A stretch of DNA of 45,755 nt from positions 1 to 45,755 of the forward strand of contig JAWOEH010000119.1 in assembly GCA_046482855.1 (NCBI GenBank). Direction: 5' to 3'. How positions within the stretch are numbered: position 1 is the first letter of the stretch; every line of letters starts with the position of its first letter. Both the position numbers and the translations under genes were made by a program. The notes under the pieces were generated by a model. It saw nothing but the letters and a program-made list of their open reading frames with translations. It was not told the DNA's origin and did not search any database. Positions 31,835-40,015 of this stretch are shown one piece after another. The stretch comes from CAYVSF01 sp046482855. GTDB taxonomy: Bacteria; Bacteroidota; Bacteroidia; Bacteroidales; UBA12077.

Positions 31835-32392
31835 TTATTTCCGGGTACGACCGGGATTTTTCTTAATAAAATCATTCCAGCTTTTGTAACTTCCCATACT
31901 ATCCGGACGCTGCAATTGGTAAAAATGACAGAGAGCCGCAGCCAATCCGTCAGTGGCATCATGATTAGCAGGTACGCTTTTTAATTTTAGTATCTGTTGC
32001 AATAAATAAGCCACTTGCTCTTTTGACGCACTTCCGCTTCCCGTAATTGCCATCTTAATTTTCCGTGGAGCATATTCGAAGATGGGAATGTCATGCGACA
32101 AGGCAGCAGCCATAGCAACTCCCTGGGCACGGCCCAGTTTTAACATGCTTTGTACATTTTTTCCGTAAAAAGGCGCTTCAATAGCCAACTCATCAGGATG
32201 GTAAGCCTCAACCAAGCCATGCACGCGTTTATATATTTGCTGCAACTTCAGGTAATGATCCGAGAATTTAGCCAGCTCGATAATACCCAACGTTACTGCT
32301 TCCACTTCTTTCCCACAGGCCCTTAAAACCCCATACCCCATGATGGTGGTTCCGGGATCAATCCCTAATATTATCCGTTCCTTCTCTTTCAT
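31835..32392 (-). CDS. ruvC: Crossover junction endodeoxyribonuclease RuvC
   Basis: 185 residues. The first acidic residue lies in LGIDPGTTIMGYG (Asp12), the next in LAIEAPFYGKN (Glu72), and the C-terminal pair in NHDATDGLAAALCH. RuvC resolves Holliday junctions with RuvAB. Its ATG shares one base with the stop of the S41 protease gene (TAATG), so the two are coupled; ruvA and ruvB are not in the window. Confidence 0.96.
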   Translation of the reverse strand: MKEKERIILGIDPGTTIMGYGVLRACGKEVEAVTLGIIELAKFSDHYLKLQQIYKRVHGLVEAYHPDELAIEAPFYGKNVQSMLKLGRAQGVAMAAALSHDIPIFEYAPRKIKMAITGSGSASKEQVAYLLQQILKLKSVPANHDATDGLAAALCHFYQLQRPDSMGSYKSWNDFIKKNPGRTRK

Positions 32393-33660
32393 TACAAGGC
32401 TCCGCGTATCGATTCGATACTATTATACAATGGCTTCTTCGGGCGTGTACCAACAGGAACATGTTTAGCCGGATCAAAGCTTCCAAACTCAATATAATGC
32501 AATGCCTGATGTAAACAAGCCTCCTGTGGATCATCAAACGCTCGTGTAATGTCATCAGCTACTTCCATCGCCACAGGTAGCCCATCATAATACTCGCCAT
32601 ACCCTTCGGAATTTGAGATTTTAAATGTTACAGGTACATAGGCATAGTAATCAGTATCCTGATAAAAAGCATACATCCCCACGGGCTTTCCATAGCTTTG
32701 GGTGCCAATCGATACCACTTGAATAAATGGACTGAGCCCGTTTACAAGCGCTTCACTGGCCGATGCCGAGTTCCCGGAAGTAATGACATACAATGTCTCC
32801 ATGTTCAGTGAAAGAGGATGTGCCTTCAGCAGATAGGTATGATTTTCATCTATCTTTTTATCATTATGCTCATAAGTGGCAAATTCATTCCCGTTAAGGG
32901 ATTCTGGTATAATAAGGCCGGCTAGCAGGGTTGCAATATCCATTTGTCCGCCTCCATTGTAGCGAAGATCAAGAATAAGTTCGGTAACTCCTGCTGTTTG
33001 AAACGCTTCAAAAGCATTCTCCAGCTCTTGTTCGGAAGGGCCTAAAAAGCTCTTAAACACCAAGTGCCCAACTTTTCGATCGCTCATCTCTATAACCTCG
33101 CTTAGTAATACCGTATTCATGGTCATTTCTTTTGCCGCAAAAGTTTGGGTAACCGGCTCTCCATCGGGGTTCAAAAAAGTAAAGGCAGCCGCTTCATCAA
33201 GCACGGCATTCAAGTTCGTTTCCGGGGTAATCAGTTCTCCATCGATTTCCTGCAAGATCCAACCGCGTTCAACCCCAATATCTTTGAGTGGCGACTCGTT
33301 AAAGACAAAGGTAATCCTGCGGTTCCCGGCTTCATCCGTTGCATGGCCAAATCCGTATCCTGTATAGGCGGCCTGCTCGTAATAAGCAGTAAACTCCTCA
33401 ACCGTGGTTACATAGCTCCACCGGTCCAACTCCTTATAGCGCAAGTCTTCAAGCATATCGACCGGCGACCCATAATCCCCCGGATTAATCTCAGGGAGCG
33501 TAGTATTCCATAAATACCAGTCTTTCATTAGTAGATAAAACTCCTCATTAGCAGCCTCTCTGGGCGACTCTATTTTCTCCTTTTCACATGAGGAGAGCAT
33601 AATCAATATCCCCACTAAGAATAAAAATGGCCATTGACGATTACCCGTGTTTTGTTCCAT
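32392..33660 (-). CDS. S41-family (C-terminal processing) protease lipoprotein
   Basis: 422 residues. Signal peptide and lipobox IMLSSC (Cys25). An N-terminal helical region (FYLLMKDWYLWNTTLPEINP) precedes a PDZ-like segment (VERGWILQEIDGELITPETN) and the S41 catalytic domain, with LILDLRYNGGGQMDIA and the nucleophile region VITSGNSASASEALVNGL; a Lys follows in the expected region (GTQSYGKPVG). The product is anchored and acts in the periplasm. The gene begins inside the end of the transporter gene and ends into ruvC, forming a three-gene overlapping operon. Confidence 0.9.
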   Translation of the reverse strand: MEQNTGNRQWPFLFLVGILIMLSSCEKEKIESPREAANEEFYLLMKDWYLWNTTLPEINPGDYGSPVDMLEDLRYKELDRWSYVTTVEEFTAYYEQAAYTGYGFGHATDEAGNRRITFVFNESPLKDIGVERGWILQEIDGELITPETNLNAVLDEAAAFTFLNPDGEPVTQTFAAKEMTMNTVLLSEVIEMSDRKVGHLVFKSFLGPSEQELENAFEAFQTAGVTELILDLRYNGGGQMDIATLLAGLIIPESLNGNEFATYEHNDKKIDENHTYLLKAHPLSLNMETLYVITSGNSASASEALVNGLSPFIQVVSIGTQSYGKPVGMYAFYQDTDYYAYVPVTFKISNSEGYGEYYDGLPVAMEVADDITRAFDDPQEACLHQALHYIEFGSFDPAKHVPVGTRPKKPLYNSIESIRGAL

Positions 33661-34528
33661 ATTTTCGCTGTATTAAAATACCTGTAATAATAAAAAAAAG
33701 CCCGATAAAAGTTGTATAATAAATATACTCGTGAAGTACAAGGTGAACAAAGAACAATGCCACAAAAGGCGTAAGGTAGATAATATTCCCCATTTGAGCA
33801 GTACTTCTTGTTAGCTTCAGGGCATTAAGCCAAAGGACAAAGGTGAGCCCCATTTCAAATATTCCTACATATACTGCAGCTCCCACACCAAATGACCAAG
33901 AGGCAGGAAATGTCCCGGTGAATAAAGCTAAGAGTAAAACAAAAATGAGTGAAAAGAAAAAATTCAAACATAACTTCACCGCCGCATCACGCTGATCTTT
34001 CATATTAAATAACCAAAACAGCGCCCAAATTACGGAACTAAAAAGCGCAAGAAAAACCCCCATCCCATCAGCAAACACTAAATTAAAGGGGCTTCCCTGC
34101 GAGGCCAACAGGTATACACCTGCAAAACTGACAAGCAACGCCGCTACATCCATTTTGTTGAGCGTTTGCTTTAATAAGGGAACCGACAGAAGCACTAAGG
34201 CTATGGGCCAGACAAAATTCAAGGGCTGGGCAAGCTGTGCAGGAAGGCGGGTATAAGCTTCAAACAACACCAAATAATAGGCAAAAGGGTTTAAAAAACC
34301 CAACAACACACTTCGTCCGACTTCTCTGCCGGTCCGGGGTATCAATTGAGCCCCTTTTCCACTGACCAAAACAATTACTACTAAAATAAGAAAAGCAACA
34401 CTATTGGAAACAATCAGCAACTCCAAAGGAGAGATATCCCGAAGAGCCAACTTAAAAGCGGTGGCTGCGGTACCCCAAAAGAGGATGGTGAAAGCAGCAT
34501 AACTATAGGCTTTGGCTTGGTTATTCAC
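33641..34528 (-). CDS. EamA/DMT-family transporter
   Basis: 295 residues with about ten hydrophobic segments, the two-EamA-domain layout. Visible parts include the first helix with AFTILFWGTAATAFKLAL, ISPLELLIVSNSVAFLILVV and the second-half FEMGLTFVLWLNALKLTRS with NIIYLTPFVALFF. Start is a GTG at 34526-34528 (MNNQAKAYSY). Substrate unknown; this family exports amino acids, nucleotides or other metabolites. First gene of the operon transporter, S41 protease, ruvC; a -7 box lies 28 bases upstream. Confidence 0.9.
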   Translation of the reverse strand: MNNQAKAYSYAAFTILFWGTAATAFKLALRDISPLELLIVSNSVAFLILVVIVLVSGKGAQLIPRTGREVGRSVLLGFLNPFAYYLVLFEAYTRLPAQLAQPLNFVWPIALVLLSVPLLKQTLNKMDVAALLVSFAGVYLLASQGSPFNLVFADGMGVFLALFSSVIWALFWLFNMKDQRDAAVKLCLNFFFSLIFVLLLALFTGTFPASWSFGVGAAVYVGIFEMGLTFVLWLNALKLTRSTAQMGNIIYLTPFVALFFVHLVLHEYIYYTTFIGLFFIITGILIQRKYGTKHG

Positions 34529-34556
34529 AAAGGTTCATTTATGTCGACTAAAACTA

Positions 34557-34564
34557 CAAAGATA
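34557..34564 (-). promoter_or_regulatory. Predicted -7 box of the EamA-S41-ruvC operon
   Basis: On the minus strand it reads TATCTTTG, a perfect TAnnTTTG, ending 28 bases before the GTG start. No -33 box stands out. It sits directly downstream of the serS terminator. Confidence 0.5.
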
Positions 34565-34582
34565 ATACCAGTTTGCAAAATG

Positions 34583-34606
34583 AAAAAAGGGAGCCTCATG
34601 GCCCCC
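34583..34606 (-). terminator. Rho-independent terminator after serS
   Basis: On the minus strand GGGGGCC (34600-34606) pairs with GGCTCCC (34589-34595) around ATGA, with one G-U pair, followed by a run of six T's. Confidence 0.85.
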
Positions 34607-34630
34607 CCGATTCGTAGATAAGTTATATTT

Positions 34631-35905
34631 TTATGATATGATGTCAAATCCTGTATAAGGTCGCAGAACCTCAGGGATAACAATCCCATCGGGAGTTTGG
34701 TTATGCTCAAGCAAAGCAGCCAAAATACGCGGTAGAGCCAATGCACTGCCATTAAGCGTGTGCGCCAATTGTGCTTTCTTTTCTCCACGGCGCTTATATC
34801 GTAGTTTCAATCGATTGGCCTGATAGGATTCAAAATTTGAAACAGAGCTAACCTCTAACCATCGTTCTTGAGCCTTGGAATAGACTTCAAAATCGAAAGT
34901 AAGCGCTGAGGTAAAGCTTAAATCGCCACCACACAATCGCAAAACCCGATAAGGAAGCCCCAAACTCTTTACAACTCGCTCAACATGTGCAACCATTTCG
35001 TCAAGTGCCTGGTAAGATTTATCAGGTGCAGATACCTGCACAACCTCCACTTTATCAAACTGATGCAACCGATTCAACCCCCGTACATCCTTTCCATAGG
35101 AACCCGCCTCGCGTCGAAAACAAGGCGTATAAGCAGTGAGTTTCACCGGCATCTCCTCTTCGCTAAGAATCACATCCCGAAATATATTCGTCACAGGCAC
35201 CTCGGCAGTAGGAATGAGGTAGAGATTATCTTCCTGTACATGATACATTTGCCCTTCTTTATCAGGTAACTGACCCGTTCCGAAACCTGAGGCTTCATTG
35301 ACCATCAGAGGTGGCATATATTCATGATAGCCAGCATCGATAGCTTTATCGAGAAAATAGGTAATAAGGGCACGTTGGAGTCGGGCGCCCTTCCCTTTAT
35401 AAACAGGAAATCCACTACCGGTAATTTTATTTCCTAATTCAAAATCGATGATATCGTATTTCTTCGCAAGATCCCAATGAGGAGCATCATCAGGTTTCTT
35501 TCCCTGTATTTCTCCTTCGGTTCGTTCAATGGCGTTATCCTCCTCTCCCTTGCCTGGAGGAACTGACTCATGAGGCAAGTTTGGAAGCTGCACCAGCTGA
35601 TCATTTAATTCATCGGTGATGGCCTGAGCCTGCTCACTCAGTTTCTTTATTTCCCCTTTTAGCACCGCTGTTTGAGCCTTAGCATCATTGGCTTCGGTGT
35701 GTTTGCCGGCTTTAAACAATTGCCCAATTGATTTAGAAAGTTGATTGAGATCAGCTTGTTTCGCATCAGTTTGAGCTTGATTTTCTTTTCGTTGGTTATC
35801 CAGCTCAATGATCCGATCAACAATCTGACCAGCTTCAAAATTCTTAATTTTCAATCGCGCAACAATAGCGGCTTTATTCTCTTGAATGAATTTCAATGTT
35901 AGCAT
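34631..35905 (-). CDS. serS: Seryl-tRNA synthetase
   Basis: 424 residues. The N-terminal coiled-coil tRNA-binding arm (residues about 30-100) is followed by the class II core: motif 2 CFRREAGSYGKDVRGLNRLH, with FDKVEVVQV, and motif 3 SALALPRILAALLEHNQ, ending TPDGIVIPEVLRPYTGFD. It charges tRNA-Ser (and tRNA-Sec precursors where present). The gene is ended by a strong terminator and preceded by the rpmA terminator; no convincing promoter lies in the short gap, so partial read-through from rplU-rpmA is possible. Confidence 0.98.
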   Translation of the reverse strand: MLTLKFIQENKAAIVARLKIKNFEAGQIVDRIIELDNQRKENQAQTDAKQADLNQLSKSIGQLFKAGKHTEANDAKAQTAVLKGEIKKLSEQAQAITDELNDQLVQLPNLPHESVPPGKGEEDNAIERTEGEIQGKKPDDAPHWDLAKKYDIIDFELGNKITGSGFPVYKGKGARLQRALITYFLDKAIDAGYHEYMPPLMVNEASGFGTGQLPDKEGQMYHVQEDNLYLIPTAEVPVTNIFRDVILSEEEMPVKLTAYTPCFRREAGSYGKDVRGLNRLHQFDKVEVVQVSAPDKSYQALDEMVAHVERVVKSLGLPYRVLRLCGGDLSFTSALTFDFEVYSKAQERWLEVSSVSNFESYQANRLKLRYKRRGEKKAQLAHTLNGSALALPRILAALLEHNQTPDGIVIPEVLRPYTGFDIIS

Positions 35906-35930
35906 AACGATGGGGCTTGAGGGTATACGA

Positions 35931-35973
35931 AAAAAAATCTCCTGTTGGAATCAATTGATAGCAACAGGAGATT
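35931..35973 (-). terminator. Rho-independent terminator of the rplU-rpmA operon
   Basis: AATCTCCTGTTG (35936-35947) pairs perfectly with CAACAGGAGATT (35962-35973). On the minus strand the hairpin is followed by a run of T's (A tract 35931-35937 on the plus strand). Confidence 0.9.
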
Positions 35974-35993
35974 CAAAGTATCTTTAAAGACGA

Positions 35994-36254
35994 CTAGTTC
36001 TCAGTAGGAACAATTGAAACAAAAGATTTGTTTCCACGTCTTCTTTTAAATTCTACAGTTCCATCAACCAAAGCATAGAGAGTATGATCTTTCCCTATCC
36101 CCACATTAAGGCCAGGATGGTGTTGCGTTCCTCGTTGACGAACCAAGATATTTCCTGCCACTACGTTTTGTCCACCATAGAGTTTAACTCCTAATCGTTT
36201 ACTTTCCGATTCGCGTCCGTTTCTTGAACTACCGGCTCCTTTTTTATGTGCCAT
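35994..36254 (-). CDS. rpmA: 50S ribosomal protein L27
   Basis: 86 residues. It starts MAHKKGAGSSRNGRESESKR, the flexible N-terminal arm that reaches towards the peptidyl transferase centre, and continues LGVKLYGGQNVVAGNILVRQ and GTQHHPGLNVGIGKDHTLYA. There is no N-terminal leader extension of the type that Firmicutes remove by proteolysis. Second gene of the rplU-rpmA operon, 15 bases after rplU. Confidence 0.98.
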   Translation of the reverse strand: MAHKKGAGSSRNGRESESKRLGVKLYGGQNVVAGNILVRQRGTQHHPGLNVGIGKDHTLYALVDGTVEFKRRRGNKSFVSIVPTEN

Positions 36255-36269
36255 GGCAATTTGGTATTT

Positions 36270-36584
36270 TTAGTTTGCTACTATGTCTTCAATTTGAATT
36301 TGGGTCAAACACTGACGATGACCATTTTTCTTCTGATACCCTTTGCGACGTTTCTTTTTGAAAACGATAACTTTGTCGCCTTTAAGGTGAGAGAGAATTT
36401 TTGCGGAAACTTTTGCACCTTGAACGGCAGGTGTTCCGACCTGTACCTTTCCGTTGTCATCCAACAGCAATACTTTATCGAACTCCACTTGAGCACCTTC
36501 TTCGTCCTCTAAGCGGTGTACGTAAATCTTACTGTCTTTCTGGACTTTAAACTGTTGACCAGCGATTTCTACAATTGCGTACAT
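36270..36584 (-). CDS. rplU: 50S ribosomal protein L21
   Basis: 104 residues: MYAIVEIAGQQFKVQKDSKI at the start, FDKVLLLDDNGKVQVGTPAV in the middle and FKKKRRKGYQKKNGHRQ near the end, all typical of L21, which binds 23S rRNA domain. It leads the rplU-rpmA operon and has a perfect promoter (36625-36655) with the same box sequences and spacing as tRNA-Glu. Confidence 0.98.
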   Translation of the reverse strand: MYAIVEIAGQQFKVQKDSKIYVHRLEDEEGAQVEFDKVLLLDDNGKVQVGTPAVQGAKVSAKILSHLKGDKVIVFKKKRRKGYQKKNGHRQCLTQIQIEDIVAN

Positions 36585-36624
36585 GATTTGTTTTTTAATC
36601 AGTTGCTCATATTTTTCAGAACTG

Positions 36625-36655
36625 CAAAAGTATAAAAGTTTCCCATTTCCACAAA
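36625..36655 (-). promoter_or_regulatory. Promoter of rplU-rpmA
   Basis: On the minus strand TTTG (36652-36655), a 19-base spacer and TACTTTTG (36625-36632). Box sequences and spacing are identical to those of the tRNA-Glu promoter. The leader before the rplU ATG is about 35-40 bases. Confidence 0.82.
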
Positions 36656-36795
36656 GTTATTCCTTACTTTTTTATTTTGCAACCTATTAACAAATCCCTG
36701 CGCTCTAATTTGAACATTAGCTGTTTACTAAGATCTAATCCCATTGAGCATCTTGATTTGGACAAAAGAAGCCTGCATTTTTCAATGAAATAAAC

Positions 36796-36819
36796 TACCT
36801 TTGTTCAGATAAAAGGAGG
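36796..36819 (+). promoter_or_regulatory. Predicted -7 box and strong Shine-Dalgarno of the mutL-upstream gene
   Basis: TACCTTTG (36796-36803) matches TAnnTTTG. It is followed by AAAAGGAGG (36811-36819), with AGGAGG six bases from the ATG at 36826, an optimal Shine-Dalgarno that is unusual among the genes of this window. Confidence 0.6.
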
Positions 36820-36825
36820 AGAATT

Positions 36826-37104
36826 ATGGGTATGCAATTTATGTACACTCCCAGAAATAAGCGATTTAACTTTCGCCCTCGTTACTGGGATGCGGAGAAG
36901 GAAGAGCTCGACAACCGGGTAAAGAAAATTAAACAAGATATGGGCCTGTTGGATGAAAACGAGCCTTTCGTTCCACGCATTAAGGGACAAATGAAGGCCG
37001 GATATTTCAAAAAAGCCCAGGAAGCCAAACGTAACTCCAGTATACGGCTCGTTGTTATTATGCTTGTATTGGGAGGTCTCATGTATTATCTCTTATTCGT
37101 TTAA
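36826..37104 (+). CDS. Small membrane protein upstream of mutL
   Basis: 92 residues. A charged N-terminal soluble part (MYTPRNKRFNFRPRYWDAEK, then a predicted helix EELDNRVKKIKQDMGLL) is followed by a single C-terminal transmembrane helix (LVVIMLVLGGLMYYLLFV), a tail-anchored layout. No known domain; I recall similar short proteins beside mutL in other Bacteroidota. It has one of the few strong Shine-Dalgarno sequences in the window and lies 14 bases before mutL, so both are probably expressed together. Confidence 0.8.
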   Translation: MGMQFMYTPRNKRFNFRPRYWDAEKEELDNRVKKIKQDMGLLDENEPFVPRIKGQMKAGYFKKAQEAKRNSSIRLVVIMLVLGGLMYYLLFV

Positions 37105-37118
37105 ATGGTATTGTTTCT

Positions 37119-38978
37119 ATGACTGACATCATAGCTGTTTTACCTGACGCTGTAGCCAACCAAATAGCTGCAGGTGAGGTCATTCAACGTCCTGCATCGG
37201 TGGTAAAAGAACTCGTGGAAAATGCTATTGACGCAGGGGCTACAGAGATAACCACCGTAATTAAAGATGGCGGAAAAACATTAATTCAGGTAATTGATAA
37301 TGGCAGTGGGATGTCGGAAACAGATGCCCGACTGGCATTTGAGCGCCACGCCACCTCAAAAATTAAATCAGCAGAAGATCTTTTTGCCATAAGAAGCATG
37401 GGATTTCGCGGTGAGGCCTTAGCCTCAATAGCTGCCGTAGCGCAGGTTGAGCTAAAAACATGCCAGCCTCAAGGAGAACTGGGAACATTCATTGCCATTG
37501 AAGGTTCACAAGTAAAAAAACAAGAACCCATACAAGCCCCAATTGGCACAAATTTCGCAGTTAAGAATCTCTTTTTTAACATCCCCGCCCGTAGAAAATT
37601 CCTAAAAAAAAACCACACCGAGTTTAATCACATCGTACATGAAATTCAACGGGTTGCTCTGGCCAATCCTCAGGTGACCTTCCGGCTTGTTCACAACAAT
37701 ACAGATATTTACTACCTGCCCCAAAGCAATATTCGCCAACGCATCGTGAATGTTTTTGGCAAAAAGATAAATCCCAACCTCATTGCCCTGGAAAGCGAAA
37801 CCAGTCTGATAAAAATCGGCGGATTTATTGGCAAGCCGGAGCACGCCAGAAAAAAAGCAGGCGAACAGTTCTTTTTTATCAATGGGCGATTCATGCGTAA
37901 TGCCTACCTGAATAAAGCCATAACCGAGGCTTACAACCGAATCCTCCCACCCGAAACACTCCCTTCCTACTTTATTTATCTCGAAGCCGATCCTGCCTCC
38001 ATCGATATCAACATTCACCCAACGAAAACAGAGATAAAATTTGAACACCAGCAAGCCATTTGGCAAATTATGCATGCTGCCATAAAACAAGCGTTAGGAA
38101 AAAACAATGTAGTGCCTTCTATCGATTTTGAGCAGGATGCAAACTTTAACATTCCGATGCGAAACTCGGAAAGTCCCTTAAAAGCACCAGAAATTACCGT
38201 TAATCCAACATTCAACCCCTTTGAGGAAGAAAAGAAACAGCCACGCAGCAATTTTTCTCCGCCTGCTTCATCGCCTCGTGAAAGAAGCAACCAACAAAAT
38301 TGGGAAGATCTTTATAAAGGATTTGAAACCGAGAAACAGGAGCTGGAAAGTTTTTATGGCAATCAACCTGTTGAGCCATCAGCAGCTACACAACAACAAA
38401 TGTATGCTGAGAACAGCGGCGGAAATTTTTATCAGCTTAAGGAAAAATATATATTAACTTCCATTAAGTCGGGGTTGATGATGATTGACCAAAAACGAGC
38501 ACATGAGCGTGTTCTCTATGAATTTTTCATCAATGCCATTGCCCAACACTCAGCAATAACCCAAAAAAGCTTATTCCCTGTAACCGTTGAGTTAACCCCT
38601 GATGAGCACAGTACCTTGCTTTCAGTACAAGAAGATCTTCATCAATTGGGCTTTGATATTGAGGATTTTGGCGGGAACACCATCGTCATAAACGGAATGC
38701 CGGCGGAGAGTGCCCATTTAGATGCGCAGGAAATTCTTGACAAATTCTTACATGCACTCCTGCAGGGAAATGCTGACTTGAAGACAAAAGCAAAGGAACA
38801 AGTAGCTTGCTCTTTAGCCAAAGCATCAGCCATCGGCTACCAACAAAACCTCTCACAGCAGGAGATGCAGGGTCTTTTCGACAATCTGTTTGCCTGCTCC
38901 ACACCCAATTATACGCCCGATGGGAAAAAAATTATCTCCATATTGCGTAGCGATGAACTGGAAAAACGCTTCGAATAA
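37119..38978 (+). CDS. mutL: DNA mismatch repair protein MutL
   Basis: 619 residues. The N-terminal GHKL ATPase is intact: IAAGEVIQRPASVVKELVEN, NAIDAGATEI, DNGSGMSETDA, SMGFRGEALASI and KNLFFNIPARRKFLK. A linker rich in Pro, Gln and Ser (about 355-430) leads to the C-terminal dimerisation domain. Where endonuclease-type MutL has DQHA(x)2E(x)4E, this protein reads DQKRAHERVLYE (from Asp457), changing the His to Lys and the Ala to Arg, and the C-terminal CPHGRP motif is replaced by CSTPNYTPDGKK. Nicking may thus be lost or altered. Mismatch repair ATPase function looks normal; mutS is not in the window. Confidence 0.96.
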   Translation: MTDIIAVLPDAVANQIAAGEVIQRPASVVKELVENAIDAGATEITTVIKDGGKTLIQVIDNGSGMSETDARLAFERHATSKIKSAEDLFAIRSMGFRGEALASIAAVAQVELKTCQPQGELGTFIAIEGSQVKKQEPIQAPIGTNFAVKNLFFNIPARRKFLKKNHTEFNHIVHEIQRVALANPQVTFRLVHNNTDIYYLPQSNIRQRIVNVFGKKINPNLIALESETSLIKIGGFIGKPEHARKKAGEQFFFINGRFMRNAYLNKAITEAYNRILPPETLPSYFIYLEADPASIDINIHPTKTEIKFEHQQAIWQIMHAAIKQALGKNNVVPSIDFEQDANFNIPMRNSESPLKAPEITVNPTFNPFEEEKKQPRSNFSPPASSPRERSNQQNWEDLYKGFETEKQELESFYGNQPVEPSAATQQQMYAENSGGNFYQLKEKYILTSIKSGLMMIDQKRAHERVLYEFFINAIAQHSAITQKSLFPVTVELTPDEHSTLLSVQEDLHQLGFDIEDFGGNTIVINGMPAESAHLDAQEILDKFLHALLQGNADLKTKAKEQVACSLAKASAIGYQQNLSQQEMQGLFDNLFACSTPNYTPDGKKIISILRSDELEKRFE

Positions 38979-38979
38979 T

Positions 38980-39014
38980 TTCACGTTAGCAGCCGTGAAG
39001 GCTTTCAAAAAGCC
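38980..39014. repeat. Two adjacent small hairpins after mutL
   Basis: TTCACG/CGTGAA (38980-38985 and 38994-38999) is followed at once by GGCTTT/AAAGCC (39000-39005 and 39009-39014). No T tract follows. The remaining 150 bases to the rhomboid gene hold nothing else I can identify. Confidence 0.4.
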
Positions 39015-39170
39015 ACTTACTCACAGTGCTGAAAATACAATTTTTAGTTTACTTTTGATGTTGACTGTAGAAATGGCATAAACAAACCTATTGGTACAAT
39101 GTTTGTCTAAAAGGCTCTCGACGCTGAATTGATTTTACACACTAGATACACATAAAAAGAACTGGATATC

Positions 39171-39995
39171 ATGCAACATTACCGAGCTCCCGGACTTAGC
39201 AATATACCTCCCGTAGTCAAGAATATCATCATTATTAATGTGTTGATGTTGCTTGCCACCTATGTAATAAATAGTCAGTTTGGTGTAGACCTGAACAGGG
39301 TACTAGGATTGTTCTATTTTAAATCGGAACATTTTCAGCCCTACCAGATTATTACCCATATGTTTATGCATGGCGGACTAACTCACCTCTTTTTCAACAT
39401 GTTTGCCTTCTGGATGTTTGGCAGAGTTTTGGAGACAGTTTGGGGAAGCAAGCGTTTTTTTATCTATTTCATTGTTACCGGCATTGGGGCAGCAATAATT
39501 CATACTCTGGTTATTCACCTTCAGGTTTCTGCCATTGAGTCGGATATTGCTGCATTCTTAAACACACCCTCACCGCAGGGATTTGCCAGTTTAGTTAAAG
39601 AAAACTTTCCTGAATATTACCAACAGGTATACAATAAGCTCCTGGACGGCTGGTTTGCCCAACCGGATAGCACCAGGTACGTGGAACAAGCCAGAGTATT
39701 TGCCAATGATCTCCTGCGTTTGAAGATGAGTGTTCCCACAGTGGGTGCATCAGGTGCTGTTTTTGGCGTATTACTGGCTTTCGGGATGCTCTTTCCAAAC
39801 ACACAGCTTATGTTGCTTTTCCCTCCTATTCCCATAAGAGCTAAATACTTTGTTATTATTTATGGTGCCTTGGAGTTGTGGCTTGGCGTCACGCAACCGG
39901 GAAGCAACATTGCCCACTTTGCCCACTTGGGGGGTATGCTATTTGGCTTTTTCCTTATCAAATATTGGAAGGGCAAGCGAAATACTTTCTACTAG
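39171..39995 (+). CDS. Rhomboid-family intramembrane serine protease (first of two)
   Basis: 274 residues, about six transmembrane helices. The family motifs are MFMHGGLTHLFFNMFAFWMFG (helix 1-2 loop and helix 2), GASGAVFGVLLAFGMLFP with the nucleophile Ser, and IAHFAHLGGMLFGF with the catalytic His. A soluble insert of about 70 residues (IESDIAAFLNTPSPQGFASL onward) separates helices 3 and 4, probably on the periplasmic side. Substrates are unknown. A second rhomboid begins 20 bases after its stop. Confidence 0.93.
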   Translation: MQHYRAPGLSNIPPVVKNIIIINVLMLLATYVINSQFGVDLNRVLGLFYFKSEHFQPYQIITHMFMHGGLTHLFFNMFAFWMFGRVLETVWGSKRFFIYFIVTGIGAAIIHTLVIHLQVSAIESDIAAFLNTPSPQGFASLVKENFPEYYQQVYNKLLDGWFAQPDSTRYVEQARVFANDLLRLKMSVPTVGASGAVFGVLLAFGMLFPNTQLMLLFPPIPIRAKYFVIIYGALELWLGVTQPGSNIAHFAHLGGMLFGFFLIKYWKGKRNTFY

Positions 39996-40015
39996 AATCA
40001 AAAAAAACTGCATTT

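Noticed and set aside
39878..40015. N-terminal extension of the second rhomboid into the first
   Set aside because: The extra 46 residues are the out-of-frame reading of the first rhomboid's end; the core begins at ATG 40016.
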